From contig NW_025064883.1 of assembly GCF_019112545.1 (NCBI RefSeq), positions 1 to 64,000 of the forward strand: a DNA stretch of 64,000 nt, written 5' to 3'. Of this stretch, positions 1-8,969 are shown piece after piece. How positions within the stretch are numbered: the stretch's first letter is position 1; every line of letters begins with the position of its first letter. The stretch is from Guyanagaster necrorhizus (Eukaryota > Basidiomycota > Agaricomycetes > Agaricales > Physalacriaceae). Below the pieces are notes generated by a model, which saw nothing but the letters and a program-made list of their open reading frames with translations, made no database searches and was not told the DNA's origin. The position numbers and the translations under genes are program-made.

Positions 1-282
1 CTAGCTATTAATAAAAGCTGTTGTGCTGTTTCCCCTGCTGTTGCCAGTCTCTCCACAAGAACTATTGTCCTGCTGTGTGCTGTTACTGCTGTGCCACAGT
101 TGGAGAACAAAAGGAGCATTGTCTCTCCTTTCACAGCACACAGCAGCGTAGTATGACTAAGACTGACTGGATTGCTGAACTAAGCATTCCCACAGTCCTA
201 AGCGCTGGCCTAAGCGCTCTGACTAAGCAAGATAGGGGTCATTTCCGAGGAAAAAGGAAAGAAAATAGGAAAAATCGTAACA
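1..282 (-). repeat. 3' LTR of E1 (partial)
   Basis: Aligns to 6120-6411 of the right LTR with scattered transitions and a 10-bp indel near the end (the right copy has an extra AAAATAAAAG-like unit). Ends in TAACA at 282, followed directly by the PPT complement ttaccccctcctt. The missing part lies left of the window. Short proteins that can be translated here are LTR sequence, not genes. Confidence 0.9.
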
Positions 283-283
283 T

Positions 284-1850
284 TACCCCCTCCTTAAGAC
301 CATCATCCCGATGGTTGAGTAAGGGGATTCCCCCGCCCTGTGGCAGAAGGTGGCCGATCTGCTGGACCCATCTGTCGTTTTGCAGGTTCATAAAGACTTT
401 GACCGGTTCGTGGTGTTTGTTTTTATCGCAGGATCTCGAACTGCGAGGGTGAAGATTGTCCCGGACATTGCTCTTCGCTGTATGTCCAGACAGGGTCATC
501 TTCATCGGCTCCTCGTACATGTCCTCTGCTGACGGCAGGTCGACATATTTCTTCAGGGGTAACGTTGGACATGACCCCCCTATTGTCAACCCTATTGATG
601 CATTGTTCGTAGTCATGGATTGCATTCTCGGCATCCATATATTTTTCGTTGACCCACTGGTTTGATTCTGGTCCTTAGCCCTTCCAGCTGACTAGGTAGT
701 CAACAGTTGTTTTCATGCTGCCGCCTTGTGCTTTAACCTTTCTGAGTTTGTGGTTTAGCACTTCATCGATTTTGTAGTGTTCTTCATCGTCGATTAGTTC
801 TGGAGGAGGAGGCGGTGGTCGTTCTTGGTTTGGAAAGGCTGGTGCGATGTATGGTGTCAGCAATGTTTCATTAAAAACATTATGGATTTTCCAAGTTGCT
901 GGGAGTTGCAACTTGTATGCTGATTTGCCGATTTTTGCGACCACTTTGAACAGTCCCATTCATTTGTCTGTCAGTTTTTGTTTTGGCCATGGCAGGTGGA
1001 GATTTGTTGTATCCAACCAAACTTTGTCATTGGTTGAATATTCATGTGCTGCCTGTCGGTGCTTGTTGTACTGTTTCTGCATTGCTGAAGCAGCCCTTTC
1101 AAGGGCAATCTTGGTCTCCTCATGGATCTTCGCCATTGTTGTTGCGAAGTCCGTTGAAGCAGGTGTTGTCGTATGAGCCTGACCAGTTTGCACGACTGGT
1201 GGGTTCCATCCGTAGTTCACAAAGAATGGCGTTTTGCCCATTGCTGAGTGAATTCTGTTGTTGTGTTGGAATGCTGCTAGTGCAAGCCATTCCATCCAGT
1301 CGTCCTGCCGATAGCTGATGAAAAGTCATAAGTACTTTTCAATTTCTTGGTTGGCCCATTCCGTTTGACTATCTGTCTGTGGATGGTATGCCGTTGAGGC
1401 ATTCCGTTTGATGTTGAGGAGTCAGTACAAATCGTCCAAGAATTTGGAAATGAATTGTGGTCCTCTGTCTGAGATTACTACTTGAGGCATGCCATGCTTC
1501 GCATAAACCTCATCCCATAGTATCTTTGCCCATCCTTCGGATGTCAATTCTGTCGAGCAGGCGATCGGGATGATCGCCTTCGAGAAGCGATCGACTATGA
1601 CGATAATTGCATCATAGCTGTCACTTTCAGGAAGTCCCGTTATCCTGTCTACCGATATGTGGGTCCATGGTGATGAAGGGACCTCGTTTGGGTGGAGAGG
1701 AGCTGCTCTGGGTTGTGTTGAAGTTTTGGCTCGTTGGCAAACCTCGCAGGCTTTGACATATCGGGTGATATCATGATCTATTTTGGGCCTCCAATATCAT
1801 GTCAAAATTCATTTGTTGCCGAACCATGATGTTTGGCAACCTCCTGATCT
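284..1850 (-). pseudogene. E1 integrase C-terminal half with GPY/F-like region and chromodomain
   Basis: Decayed 3' end of pol. In coding order: a scrap of RNase H (LTMILAP-like, near 1990-1900), the H2C2 region, the integrase core with DRFSKAI near 1590, the late-core stretch MEWLALAAFQHNNRIHSAMGKTPFF (1295 down), the NDKVWLDTTNLHLP block, then KIHNVFNETLLTPYIAPAF, EHYKIDEVLNHKL and the chromodomain hallmark VDYLVSWKG ending about 675. The blocks at 1295-963 and 959-675 share one frame and are separated by a single TGA, best explained as CGA to TGA at a CpG. The tail around 640-600 (AENAIHDYEQCINRVDN) matches the end of the chromodomain region in other copies. Upstream integrase codons are broken by further stops. 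Role when intact: cDNA integration targeted by the chromodomain. Confidence 0.85.
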
Positions 1851-1856
1851 TTTAGA

Positions 1857-2777
1857 TCATCTGGGATCGACATTACTCCAATGAGATGATCCTATCTCTG
1901 AAAGGGTGCAAGGATCATGGTGAGGAGTTTCGAAGACCTTGTTGCTGTACTTCATTATCAGAAGCACCTTGCAGAGCATTAAAGGGATTTGCCCTTCATG
2001 GTTCCGCATATTACAGTGGTAATCTTGCTTTGATGGTCCAATTGAAGGACTCATTATCTGCCAGGAAGCCATTGCTTCCTAACTCGTTGGATAAGGGTCC
2101 GTCTGGACTGCCTCCTCCTTTGTTGGTAGGGTCATCCCACCGGTCGGCCTCATAAAGGTCATCCTTGGGATCCTCATTCCACTCGGTGCCTGGGCACCAT
2201 CTTCATCCCTGGTACTAGTTCTTGTTGGTCGAGGATCGGTACTCTGATCCTGACTGTTCCTGAGTTCGTCCCAGCGATCTGGGGCGTCAGGGTCATCTTT
2301 GGGATTTTCATCCCATTCTGTTCCTGGGAGCCATTTCCTTGGCTCCTGGGCTCTTGGGGTTGAACCCCACTCTGTTGGTTGGCTGAGCCCGGCCAACTTC
2401 GGTGCTCTCCATCAAGTTCGTCTCCCCACTGTCAGTGGAGTTGTTGTCGGGACTCGTGGGGAACCATGGAGGGGTTCCTCCTCTTCTTGGCAAGGACCTG
2501 ATTGGTCCATGCCTTCAGACCCTCCTCCGGATCTGAATTCGGTGATTCGGGCCTCGGTAGAGAGGCTGTTGATGAGTTGGTGGATGGTGTCATCCCTGGC
2601 TTGATAATCCCTGATTATTCTGGTTGTTAAGGTTTCTAGAAAAACAGTCAGCAATTCAATGGAGGAAGAGGGGACTTCGGAGTTGATAGAGCTGTCGTTG
2701 AAAGACATATGATGTCTTGGTTGTTGATAAAAGCATTCAGTTCTTTTAGCCTTTTAGGCTCAAAGAAGAGAAGCTAG
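1857..2777 (-). pseudogene. ORF1 block of the E2-type element embedded inside E1
   Basis: Starts MSFNDSSINSEVPSSS at 2708 and corresponds to the 339-aa ORF1 of E2 (44880-43861), including one GTEWDENPKDDPDAPDRWDE repeat. The 5' leader is also present: the stretch around 2709-2777 matches 44881-44947 of E2, and similarity stops at aagctag, just before the self-priming site. In E2 this module is the first ORF after the LTR. Here it lies between two integrase-derived pieces, so it is a transplanted module. The frame is broken; the original function is unknown beyond being a Gag-position ORF. Confidence 0.75.
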
Positions 2778-3520
2778 AGCCAGTGATCAGGATGATCGTC
2801 TTCGAGAAGCGATCGACAATGACAGTGATCGCATCATTGCCATTGCCTTCAGGAAGAGCATAAATTTGGTTCTGTGATTGTGTTGTCGGTTTGCCTCCGG
2901 CAAGTGTTGACACCTTCACAATCTATTTGTGATGGATAGATTCTTTTTCTATCTTGAGATCCCTGCCGCTGATTGAGCAATAGGGTCACCATTTGATCTG
3001 TTCCTTTGGATCATCTGAGATGCATTGTACTCCAATGAGATAGTCTCATCACTCCGAGAGTGTGAGTACTATGGCAAGGAGTTTTCTGCAAATCTGCTGT
3101 TGTGCCTCATTCCTACGAGCACCTTTTCTGTTTCTAGTTGGAATGAAATTCCTCGGTTCCTGTGGAAGTTAATTAATCAAGAAATGATTGTAGTACCTCC
3201 CTTTTTTGTTGGTTCCAAACACTTGATGGCCAGCCACCTTTGTCTCATCTCTTGTGGGGCATTGATTATGATCCCTGATCGTCTGTCGGCCATGAGGAAT
3301 CATTGGTGTTTCCTTGAGGTTAGTCCCCTTTCGTTCCAGTGTCCTGGGTTCTGTTGGTTCAAACAACGTCCGTTTTGTTCGGAGAGCAGGCTTTTTGTTG
3401 ATTTACGCCCTTACCAGGCATCCAGTATTAGTTAGTCAATTAAGGTATGCCTGATTCAAGCATAGGAGCTATTATAGAAGAATAAGCATCAGTTAATTTA
3501 GTCTGTGGCTGAGTTTCTGG
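2778..3520 (-). pseudogene. Scrambled integrase, RNase H and RT scraps in E1
   Basis: 2780-2855 is a second copy of the integrase core segment already present at 1551-1632 (both hold tcgagaagcgatcga). 2990-3110 reads on the minus strand as LLAIVLTLSE, two stops, then DYLIGVQC, an RNase H motif also seen in the complete elements. Around 3290-3330 a short stretch resembles the RT block R-K-H-Q-L-F-L. These scraps are not in the order of a normal pol gene and no frame is kept. No functional product is expected. Confidence 0.55.
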
Positions 3521-3526
3521 ATTTGG

Positions 3527-4566
3527 TTAGTGCTGTCTGGCAATCCCCATTCGGATTCCTTCCTGGGCATGGTGATTCCTTGTCAGGGGAGAGCTTCGTG
3601 CCATGTGACCCCTCTGGGTTTCATAGGAACTTCTCTCCCCTTTCCTGAGAAGACCTTCGTCTTCGATATTTGTTGTGTTCAGGATCGGGACCCCTGGTTC
3701 CTGAATCCCATGGCCATATGCCAAGGCGATTGCCTCAGTCCTTTGTCGTTGTCGTTTTTTGTATATCTGAATGGTTCGGCCCTTCCATTTGCTGTACCCT
3801 TTCAGGATTTGCTGATCCTTGCCTAGGATCATTGTGAGATAGATGGGTGGTAGTCCTATCCTGATACATTCGACCATGTATCCAGTGTCAGTAGTGTCAT
3901 CCCGTATCTCAGCGAGTGTTCTGAGTTGCTCTAGTATGTCGAAGTATTCTGTAGCTGTCTTTCCAGCTAGCTTGTGTTCCATCATCCGTTGCTTGTAGAC
4001 TTTGGAGACAGCCGGTTGTGTTGTTATAGGGGTCGGGATCCCGCCATCAAATGATTGCGCCCATGCCGGTGTTCCTGGGAATTCCGCAGTGTATGGTGGT
4101 GGCTGCTCAGCAGGTGATTGCGGCACTATTGGCAACTTCCTTCGCTGTGGATGTTGCCGAATTGCCTGGGTTCGGCTTTCATCAAGCTGAGATGCCGTGC
4201 CGAGGATTGGGTGGGTGTTATGCAAATGCCGAGATGGTGCCATTCGGGTTGTCGAAGCCATGGATGCTGAATTATGGGGTCATGAATTTGGCATTCCCGG
4301 CTTGATTGTCGTCCTTTTGCTGTTCGTTAGCTTGTATGGCTGTGTCGGTCCCATTTTGTAATGCAAAATCTATTGGCTATATTTAAAAATAGCCCATTCT
4401 GGGGCCGCATGCTGCAAAACCTCCCCCTCTCCCTGTCCTTCAATACTCTCTTCGGATTCAAAGGGAAGGTCTCTGACCTCCCCGATTGAACCCTCCTCCC
4501 CGTCGTCTGCGTCGCTGTCCTGGTCCCATATTTCCCCCCCGAGGAGGGAAATTTCAGCCAGGTCAT
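3527..4566 (-). pseudogene. E1 Gag, capsid-like C-terminal part
   Basis: A 244-codon open stretch (4261-3527) carries the Gag core. KQRMMEHKLAGKTATEYFDILEQLRTLAE is followed by DTGYMVECIRIGLPPIYL and WKGRTIQIYKKRQRQR. The same order occurs in E2 (42070-41790) and, more decayed, in P4 (49500-49740). This is the retrotransposon Gag fold that packages the RNA. Unlike P2, P3-type and P4 copies, no CCHC zinc knuckle follows. The Gag ends soon after the YGHGIQEP motif, so the knuckle is deleted. The upstream sequence to 4566 is proline- and acid-rich Gag linker with frame breaks. Confidence 0.75.
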
Positions 4567-4690
4567 AAGTTGTCGGTTTGGTGGGTCTGGGGTTGGGTAC
4601 TTGGTCCAGCGTCCTCTGGTCCAGGGCGAGGAGAAGGCTCCTGCCCTGACTGCTGTTGCTCCTGCTCGGCCTCCCCCCCTGTTGTGTTCG

Positions 4691-5300
4691 TCACCACTGC
4701 TCAGCTATATCGACAGAAGTTTCAGTAAAATCGAGGTTGAAGGAAGAGGGCAGCCACTGGTCCATCAAGAAACTGTTTAAGGTCTTCCGTGGGGTCGATG
4801 TGCTGGCTGTCTCCTCTGATCGTTCCCTGGTCTGCTGATATTCTGTTTTCATTGGCTGGAATACTGTCCGTGTCTGCAATTGTATCCGTTCCGTATGAAA
4901 GTGGGTGGCTGTCGTCAAGCTTGTCGGCGTCGAGCTCCTCCTGTCTTGGAACATTGTCACCATAGATGACTCTGTCGACAGGTGCCGCCCATGGGTCAGA
5001 TTCAGTGAGGGAAGGGGTGGGCTGTTGGAATGGGGAGTCGAGGGTGCTGGTGTTGACCAAGGTGCTGGCATCGGTACTTCCGGCCTCTCTCCTTCGCTGT
5101 TCCTCCTCCCGTGCTCGGAGGTACCTTCCGAAGAGGTCGTGCTCCCTATAGATCTCGTTGTCGACATGTAATTGAACGGTGGCATGCCACCAGTCGTGCC
5201 GCCTGTTGAAGTCATTTCTGGCCTCTGTCTTGTTGTCAGTATTACTTTCTCATACTGACGTTGTATGATGGAATCCCTGTATCCTAGTACTGGTCCTGTG
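4691..5300 (-). pseudogene. E1 Gag, central acidic linker
   Basis: The conserved reading (5060-4722) contains LTESDPWAAPVD, NVPRQEELDADKLDDSHPLSYGTD and DPTEDLKQFLDG. It aligns with E3 (28903-28688: LSYRTDSIADTN, DSIRDLKQIL), which shows it is the true Gag frame. Two longer overlapping open frames here are shadows. It links the N-terminal membrane segment to the capsid part. Frame continuity to 4261 is lost. Confidence 0.65.
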
Positions 5301-5426
5301 AGCCACCTGTGAGCTGTCTAAGGAGTCTCTGACATGGCGCCCGATGCCAGTGTCAGAGACGATAGTTGGTGTCCTTGTTGCTCGAATACTGTGCTGGGGG
5401 GATCGGATGGGGGTGTCAGGCCTGGG

Positions 5427-5843
5427 TCATCGGAACCCTGTTGCCCAGGGGTTTCCAGGGTCCCAAATGACTGCTGGCGGGAGTCGTGGGGGGTATACGT
5501 GCTGCTGAGGTTGTTTCTCTTCTCCCATATGGTGTTCCAAAGACATTCTCCCAGAAATGTCTTCGGAGTCGACTCCTTCTGGTTGCTGGAGCTGTTGGGA
5601 CATTGAAGGTCGAGTGGAAGCAGAGATGTCATGAAGAGGAAGATCTGGTGTAACATTTCGTAGAATGGTACGAATGCGCTGGAATTCATGATAATGATGG
5701 ATAGACCAGGCGATAATCGATTGGTGTCCACAGCATAGCTGTATGAGCACCAATAGACCGACCAGAATTCCGATGATAGAGACAAAGAGTATAAAGAACT
5801 CTTGAGTAAAGTTCAGGTTTGAAGGATTAAGCGCAGGGGGCAT
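5427..5843 (-). CDS. E1 Gag N-terminus with a transmembrane segment
   Basis: Open for 138 codons from an ATG at 5843, 56 bp downstream of the 5' LTR. Residues 1-15 are polar, about 16-37 form a strongly hydrophobic helix (FFILFVSIIGILVGLLVLIQ), then comes a basic HQSIIAWSIHHYHEFQRIR stretch and a proline/glutamine-rich tail. The same N-terminus occurs in E2, E3, E4, E5 and P4 at the same distance from the LTR. In E3 the frame runs on past this point into Gag (ATGFQRLRPDTL), so it is the amino end of a long Gag polyprotein, here ended by an early stop. Predicted role by inference: membrane anchoring of Gag particles. Confidence 0.7.
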   Translation of the reverse strand: MPPALNPSNLNFTQEFFILFVSIIGILVGLLVLIQLCCGHQSIIAWSIHHYHEFQRIRTILRNVTPDLPLHDISASTRPSMSQQLQQPEGVDSEDISGRMSLEHHMGEEKQPQQHVYPPRLPPAVIWDPGNPWATGFR

Positions 5844-5885
5844 TCAGTTTCTCAGCACAATTGGGCTTGAGAAAGAGAATGAGAA

Positions 5886-5898
5886 AGTCTCGAACTAA
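5886..5898 (-). promoter_or_regulatory. Self-priming site of E1 (in place of a tRNA primer-binding site)
   Basis: On the minus strand the first bases after the LTR read A then TTAGTTCGAGACT. The same 13-mer lies on the plus strand at 6061-6073 inside the 5' LTR, so the transcript can pair with itself. A TATA-like box (TATTTAAG, minus strand, 6107-6100) lies 34 nt upstream of the LTR segment, so the pairing partner should be the transcript's 5' end. No TGG-start tRNA-type site is seen. Confidence 0.7.
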
Positions 5899-5899
5899 T

Positions 5900-6411
5900 T
5901 GTTAAGCCCAAATCCCATGTGACAATCAACACGTGATAAACAGTTCAGTGCCTCGCACTTCAGGCATGTCTGACTGAGTTCACTGGTGTGTTGAGAGTGT
6001 TGTGTGGTTCAAGACCCGATGAATTAGTTGAGTTCGAGATAAGATGGTGGTGTATGAACTTTAGTTCGAGACTGGAGTATTACAGCGAGGACTGAACTAC
6101 TTAAATACTAAATCCTTATCTAGCTATTAATAAAAGCTGTTGTGCTGTTTCCCCTGCTGTTGCCAGTCTCTCCACAAGAACTATTGTCCTGCTGTGTGCT
6201 GTTACTGCTGTGCCGCAGTTGGAGAACAAAAGGAGCATTGTCTCTCCCTTCACAGCACACAGCAGCGCAGTATGACTAGGACTGACTGGGTTGCTGAACT
6301 AAGCATTCCCACAGTCCTAAGCGCTGGCCTAAGTGCCCTGACTAAGCAAGATAGGGGTCATTTCCGAGGAAAAAGAAAAGAAAATAAAAGAAAATAGGAA
6401 AAATTGTAACA
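5900..6411 (-). repeat. 5' LTR of E1 (512 bp)
   Basis: Begins TGTTAAGCCC and ends GTAACA (plus-strand reading). It carries a CATGTG/CACGTG pair near its plus-strand start, a TATA-like box at 6100-6107 (minus), and the conserved stretch cacagtcctaagcgctggcc near 6310. The flank from 6412 (ggttgctagg) is E0 Gag sequence. Confidence 0.92.
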
Positions 6412-6853
6412 GGTTGCTAGGGGTCAAGAGAAGTAGACTGGGCATTGGGGGTATAGAGCTTTCTCAAGGGGTGATGTACCTGGATCTGATGACTGCAATT
6501 CTTTAAGCATCATCAAGAGAGTCTCTGGCACAGCTTTCAATGCTGTGTTTAGAGGAAGCAGTGAAAAGGTCAGAAGATGGCTCATCCTCAAAGAAGTTGC
6601 TGGAGAGGTCTTTGTCCTTGTAGTTCAGGACTAGAGAAAAGTGTGGCAGGACTCAGAGATTCTAGAATCCTGTGTCTCAAAGCTCATTATTTCTGCTAGC
6701 TGCTTGAGGAGGTCCTGTTGGTTGTTGAGGTCCTTTTTCTTTCTCAGTGCCTCTTTCATGTGAGTAACTAGACTTGGCTTTAGGTACAGTTTTGAATGTG
6801 AACTGGAAGAAAGTTCTGGTAGAGAGAGGGATGTCATGGAGGGGGAGATCTAG
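6412..6853 (-). pseudogene. E0 Gag fragment
   Basis: Matches E4 at 47118-47555 (tatagagctttctcaag, acagctttcaatgctg and gtgtctcaaagctcatta blocks). Together with 8273-8500 it encoded the N-terminal part of Gag, from the membrane segment to the serine-rich linker. It is interrupted by stops and by the 1.4 kb insertion at 6854. Confidence 0.7.
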
Positions 6854-8268
6854 TGATGTGCTTGGTAATGGCTAAGTGACTAAGAGAGGTGAATGAGGAA
6901 TGAACTCTCAAACACCAACATCTAACCACTCAATACACAATCACCAAATACAGTTGAGGTCACTTGTTTTGAGTATGATAGAAGCACTCTTGCAGTCTTA
7001 AGTAAAATCAAAGAAACAGTCAATAAAGACAGTTATTCAACTCTATCTTGCTTTCAAAGATGCAATACTTGTGAGGGTGGTTTATAGCAATGTTTAAGTA
7101 TAATTAGGACTTAGAATCAATGCCAAATTGCGCTTCAAATCAACTTAGAATATTCCAAAACCCAATGAACTCTGAAACTCAAATACTAAGTCTATCAAGC
7201 ACTTAGGCTTGGCTAGCTGCACTCTTGGCTGGCTAGCAGTCCTCAAAACTGAAGAACTTGTATTCTGATGCTGAAACCCTTATAGTTTGGAATCCAAATT
7301 AATCCAAAACCCAAAATACAGTTATTATTCCAATCCAATCCTCTCTAAGTGACAAAGCAACTTAAATAAATCACTAAGTTGAAGCAGAACTCAAAATCTA
7401 TTGTCCCAGAGACTAGCTACAGTAGGCTAGAATGCTTGAACATGGGGGTGGGTCACTTGCTTGCTATTTTCCCCCCATTCTCTTCTTTTATACATCAACA
7501 ACAGGTACAAAATCTATAAATAAAGCATTCAAAATAGTATTTCTCCTGTTTTAAAGTGAAATCATATCATTATCCCAGAATGGCAGCACTCCTGGACTCC
7601 CCTAGGCTTGCTCAGACCTGCTTGGCCACTGCACAGCTTTATTTTAAGCCTACAGTGCCTGTGGGTACCTAACTCCTTTCTGTCTACCCAGAGTTTTAAT
7701 CCTCTGAGTTATTCTTAGTAGCTCAATTGATCAGACCCAGTCAGACCCAGTCAACTGGTCCTATCCACTCTATTCCTCTCAATTCTAAGTCCTTTAGGTC
7801 ATCTGATATCTAGAAAATTTGGACTTAGGCATTTGAGTCAAAACTCAGAGTGCTAGCCACAGATCATTGGGTCTCTCTTCTCACTACTCCTGAATAATGT
7901 TATCTTTACTCAATACTCTACAACTAGTTATGGTATTATACTCCTAGCTGTCTTAAAATATATTTGCCTTAGTGGCATATAGAATTGGCTCCAGTTGAGG
8001 TACCATTTCTAAGTCCAACTTAGACTTAGTATTTTTCAAGATGTGGTGCAGAACTTTTCTAAGTTTAAACCTGACTTAGAATTTTTATCCTTAGGCCATG
8101 TTATTTTACAAAGTCCCTTTTGAACTTAGTATTAGTGACTAGCATGACTATCAGCTTGGAGCCTCAGCCATAGTCCTGTACTGGCTAATGATCCTCAGTT
8201 ACTAGCATATTCTAGTGTGTTATACAGAATTCACAAATTATAGGGCTGGACATATATCCTGCATATCA
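6854..8268. mobile_element. Solo-LTR-like insertion of a different family (1415 bp)
   Basis: Splits the E0 Gag: removing it rejoins gagatctggtatgacatttc, which aligns with gagaggttgggcatgacattt at 47549 in E4. The ends are TGATGTGC and GCATATCA, an 8-bp terminal inverted repeat with one C/T mismatch, in the TG...CA form of LTRs. Flanks ctag (6850-6853) and ctgg (8269-8272) look like a 4-bp target duplication with one G to A. No coding sequence is recognised. The interior is rich in cttagtatt/acttagaat-like words. It could instead be a non-coding DNA element. Confidence 0.6.
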
Positions 8269-8272
8269 CTGG

Positions 8273-8522
8273 TATGACATTTCAGAGTATCTGCTGTATC
8301 TGCTAGAAAGAATGATAGTGTCTGACTATTCAAGCTGTAATTGATTGATATTTATGGCAAAGTTGGATAATAGCAAGTAAGCCTGAAAGTGTTCCAATAA
8401 TGAAAGCTAGTAGCTTGAAGAAGTCATCAGTTAGATCAGGAGTAGATGAGTTCATTGGTGATATTTAATTTCCTCTGCTCTCAGTGAGCATAAGAAAAGA
8501 GAAGTAGAAGCCTTGAGCTAAC
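8273..8522 (-). pseudogene. E0 Gag N-terminal membrane segment and leader
   Basis: Second half of the E0 Gag start. Minus-strand sequence from about 8467 corresponds to the hydrophobic N-terminus seen intact in E4 (47748 down). ATG is changed to ATA, so it cannot start normally. The self-priming site lies at 8509-8521 (ttagctcaaggct, minus). Its partner in the LTR at 8677-8688 reads tagcttgagact; the mismatches are CpG-decay-type transitions. Confidence 0.6.
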
Positions 8523-8969
8523 TGTTAGGCTCAGATGATATATGATCACAAACATATAATAAACAAGTGCTGTATTGAGTTCATACAGTCACACTTGAGT
8601 CCACTAAGTGTGTATAGTAGTGTTATATCTCAAGATCAATATAAGTCAACTTGAGATAAAATAATAGGATAAAGGATAGCTTGAGACTGAGAATACATAG
8701 TGCTATCTATACTTGCTTATATACTATTTACCTTCTAGATAAATATAGCTCTACTAATTGTATATGTCTGTGCTATAATGCTCATTGTCCTAGAGCATCA
8801 TGATTATCTATAAAAGAAATGTTGTCTTATCATTGGGGTGTTGCTATATATCATAAAACAATGGCAGATTGTGCTGACTAAGATTGTTCCATAGTCTTGT
8901 GGCTTGTTTAGATGCTCTGACTAAGCATAAATAGAGATAAAGAAAAGAAAAAGAATAGAAATCATAACA
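8523..8969 (-). repeat. 5' LTR of E0 (447 bp)
   Basis: TGTTAGGCTC...ATAACA. Similar along its length to the E4 LTRs (33276-33714, 47807-48254) and in reverse orientation to the P3 LTR (30897-31343). CACGTG-derived words near the plus-strand start have decayed. Confidence 0.88.

Larger units (their letters stand above)
1..6411 (-). mobile_element. E1: rearranged non-autonomous Ty3/gypsy chromovirus, truncated by the window edge
   Basis: LTR retrotransposon read on the minus strand. The left (3') LTR is cut by the window start and ends at 282. A purine-rich PPT follows (283-300, seen as its pyrimidine complement). The right (5') LTR is 5900-6411. Order in coding direction: LTR, self-priming site, Gag N-terminal membrane segment, Gag, scrambled RT/RNase H/integrase scraps, an ORF1 block from the E2-type family (2777-1857), integrase and chromodomain, PPT, LTR. 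I find no contiguous reverse transcriptase, so it could only move in trans. CpG content is intermediate. It is inserted into E0: the sequence after 6411 continues the Gag region of an E4-like element (compare 47118 onward). The left target duplication lies outside the window. Confidence 0.9.
6412..8969 (-). mobile_element. E0: 5' part of a decayed gypsy element (447-bp LTR family)
   Basis: Only the Gag-end half lies in the window; the rest is beyond E1. 6412-6853 plus 8273-8522 align to the Gag N-terminal region of E4 (47118-47806) and end in an LTR of the same type. The start codon of the membrane-segment ORF has become ATA (plus strand ggtgatattt near 8458-8467 versus ggtggcattt in E4). The element lies in the RT of P1; the flank after its LTR is gaatc. 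There is almost no CpG. Confidence 0.8.

Noticed and set aside
21..452. Plus-strand cysteine-rich ORF at the window start (also 6140-6397)
   Set aside because: It is LTR sequence repeated in every E1-type LTR and runs into the PPT and integrase region of E1.
5427..5843. Membrane-segment ORF read as an envelope-like protein
   Set aside because: It is the first ORF after the 5' LTR and continuous with Gag in E3. Env-like genes lie after pol. There is no signal peptide or ectodomain.
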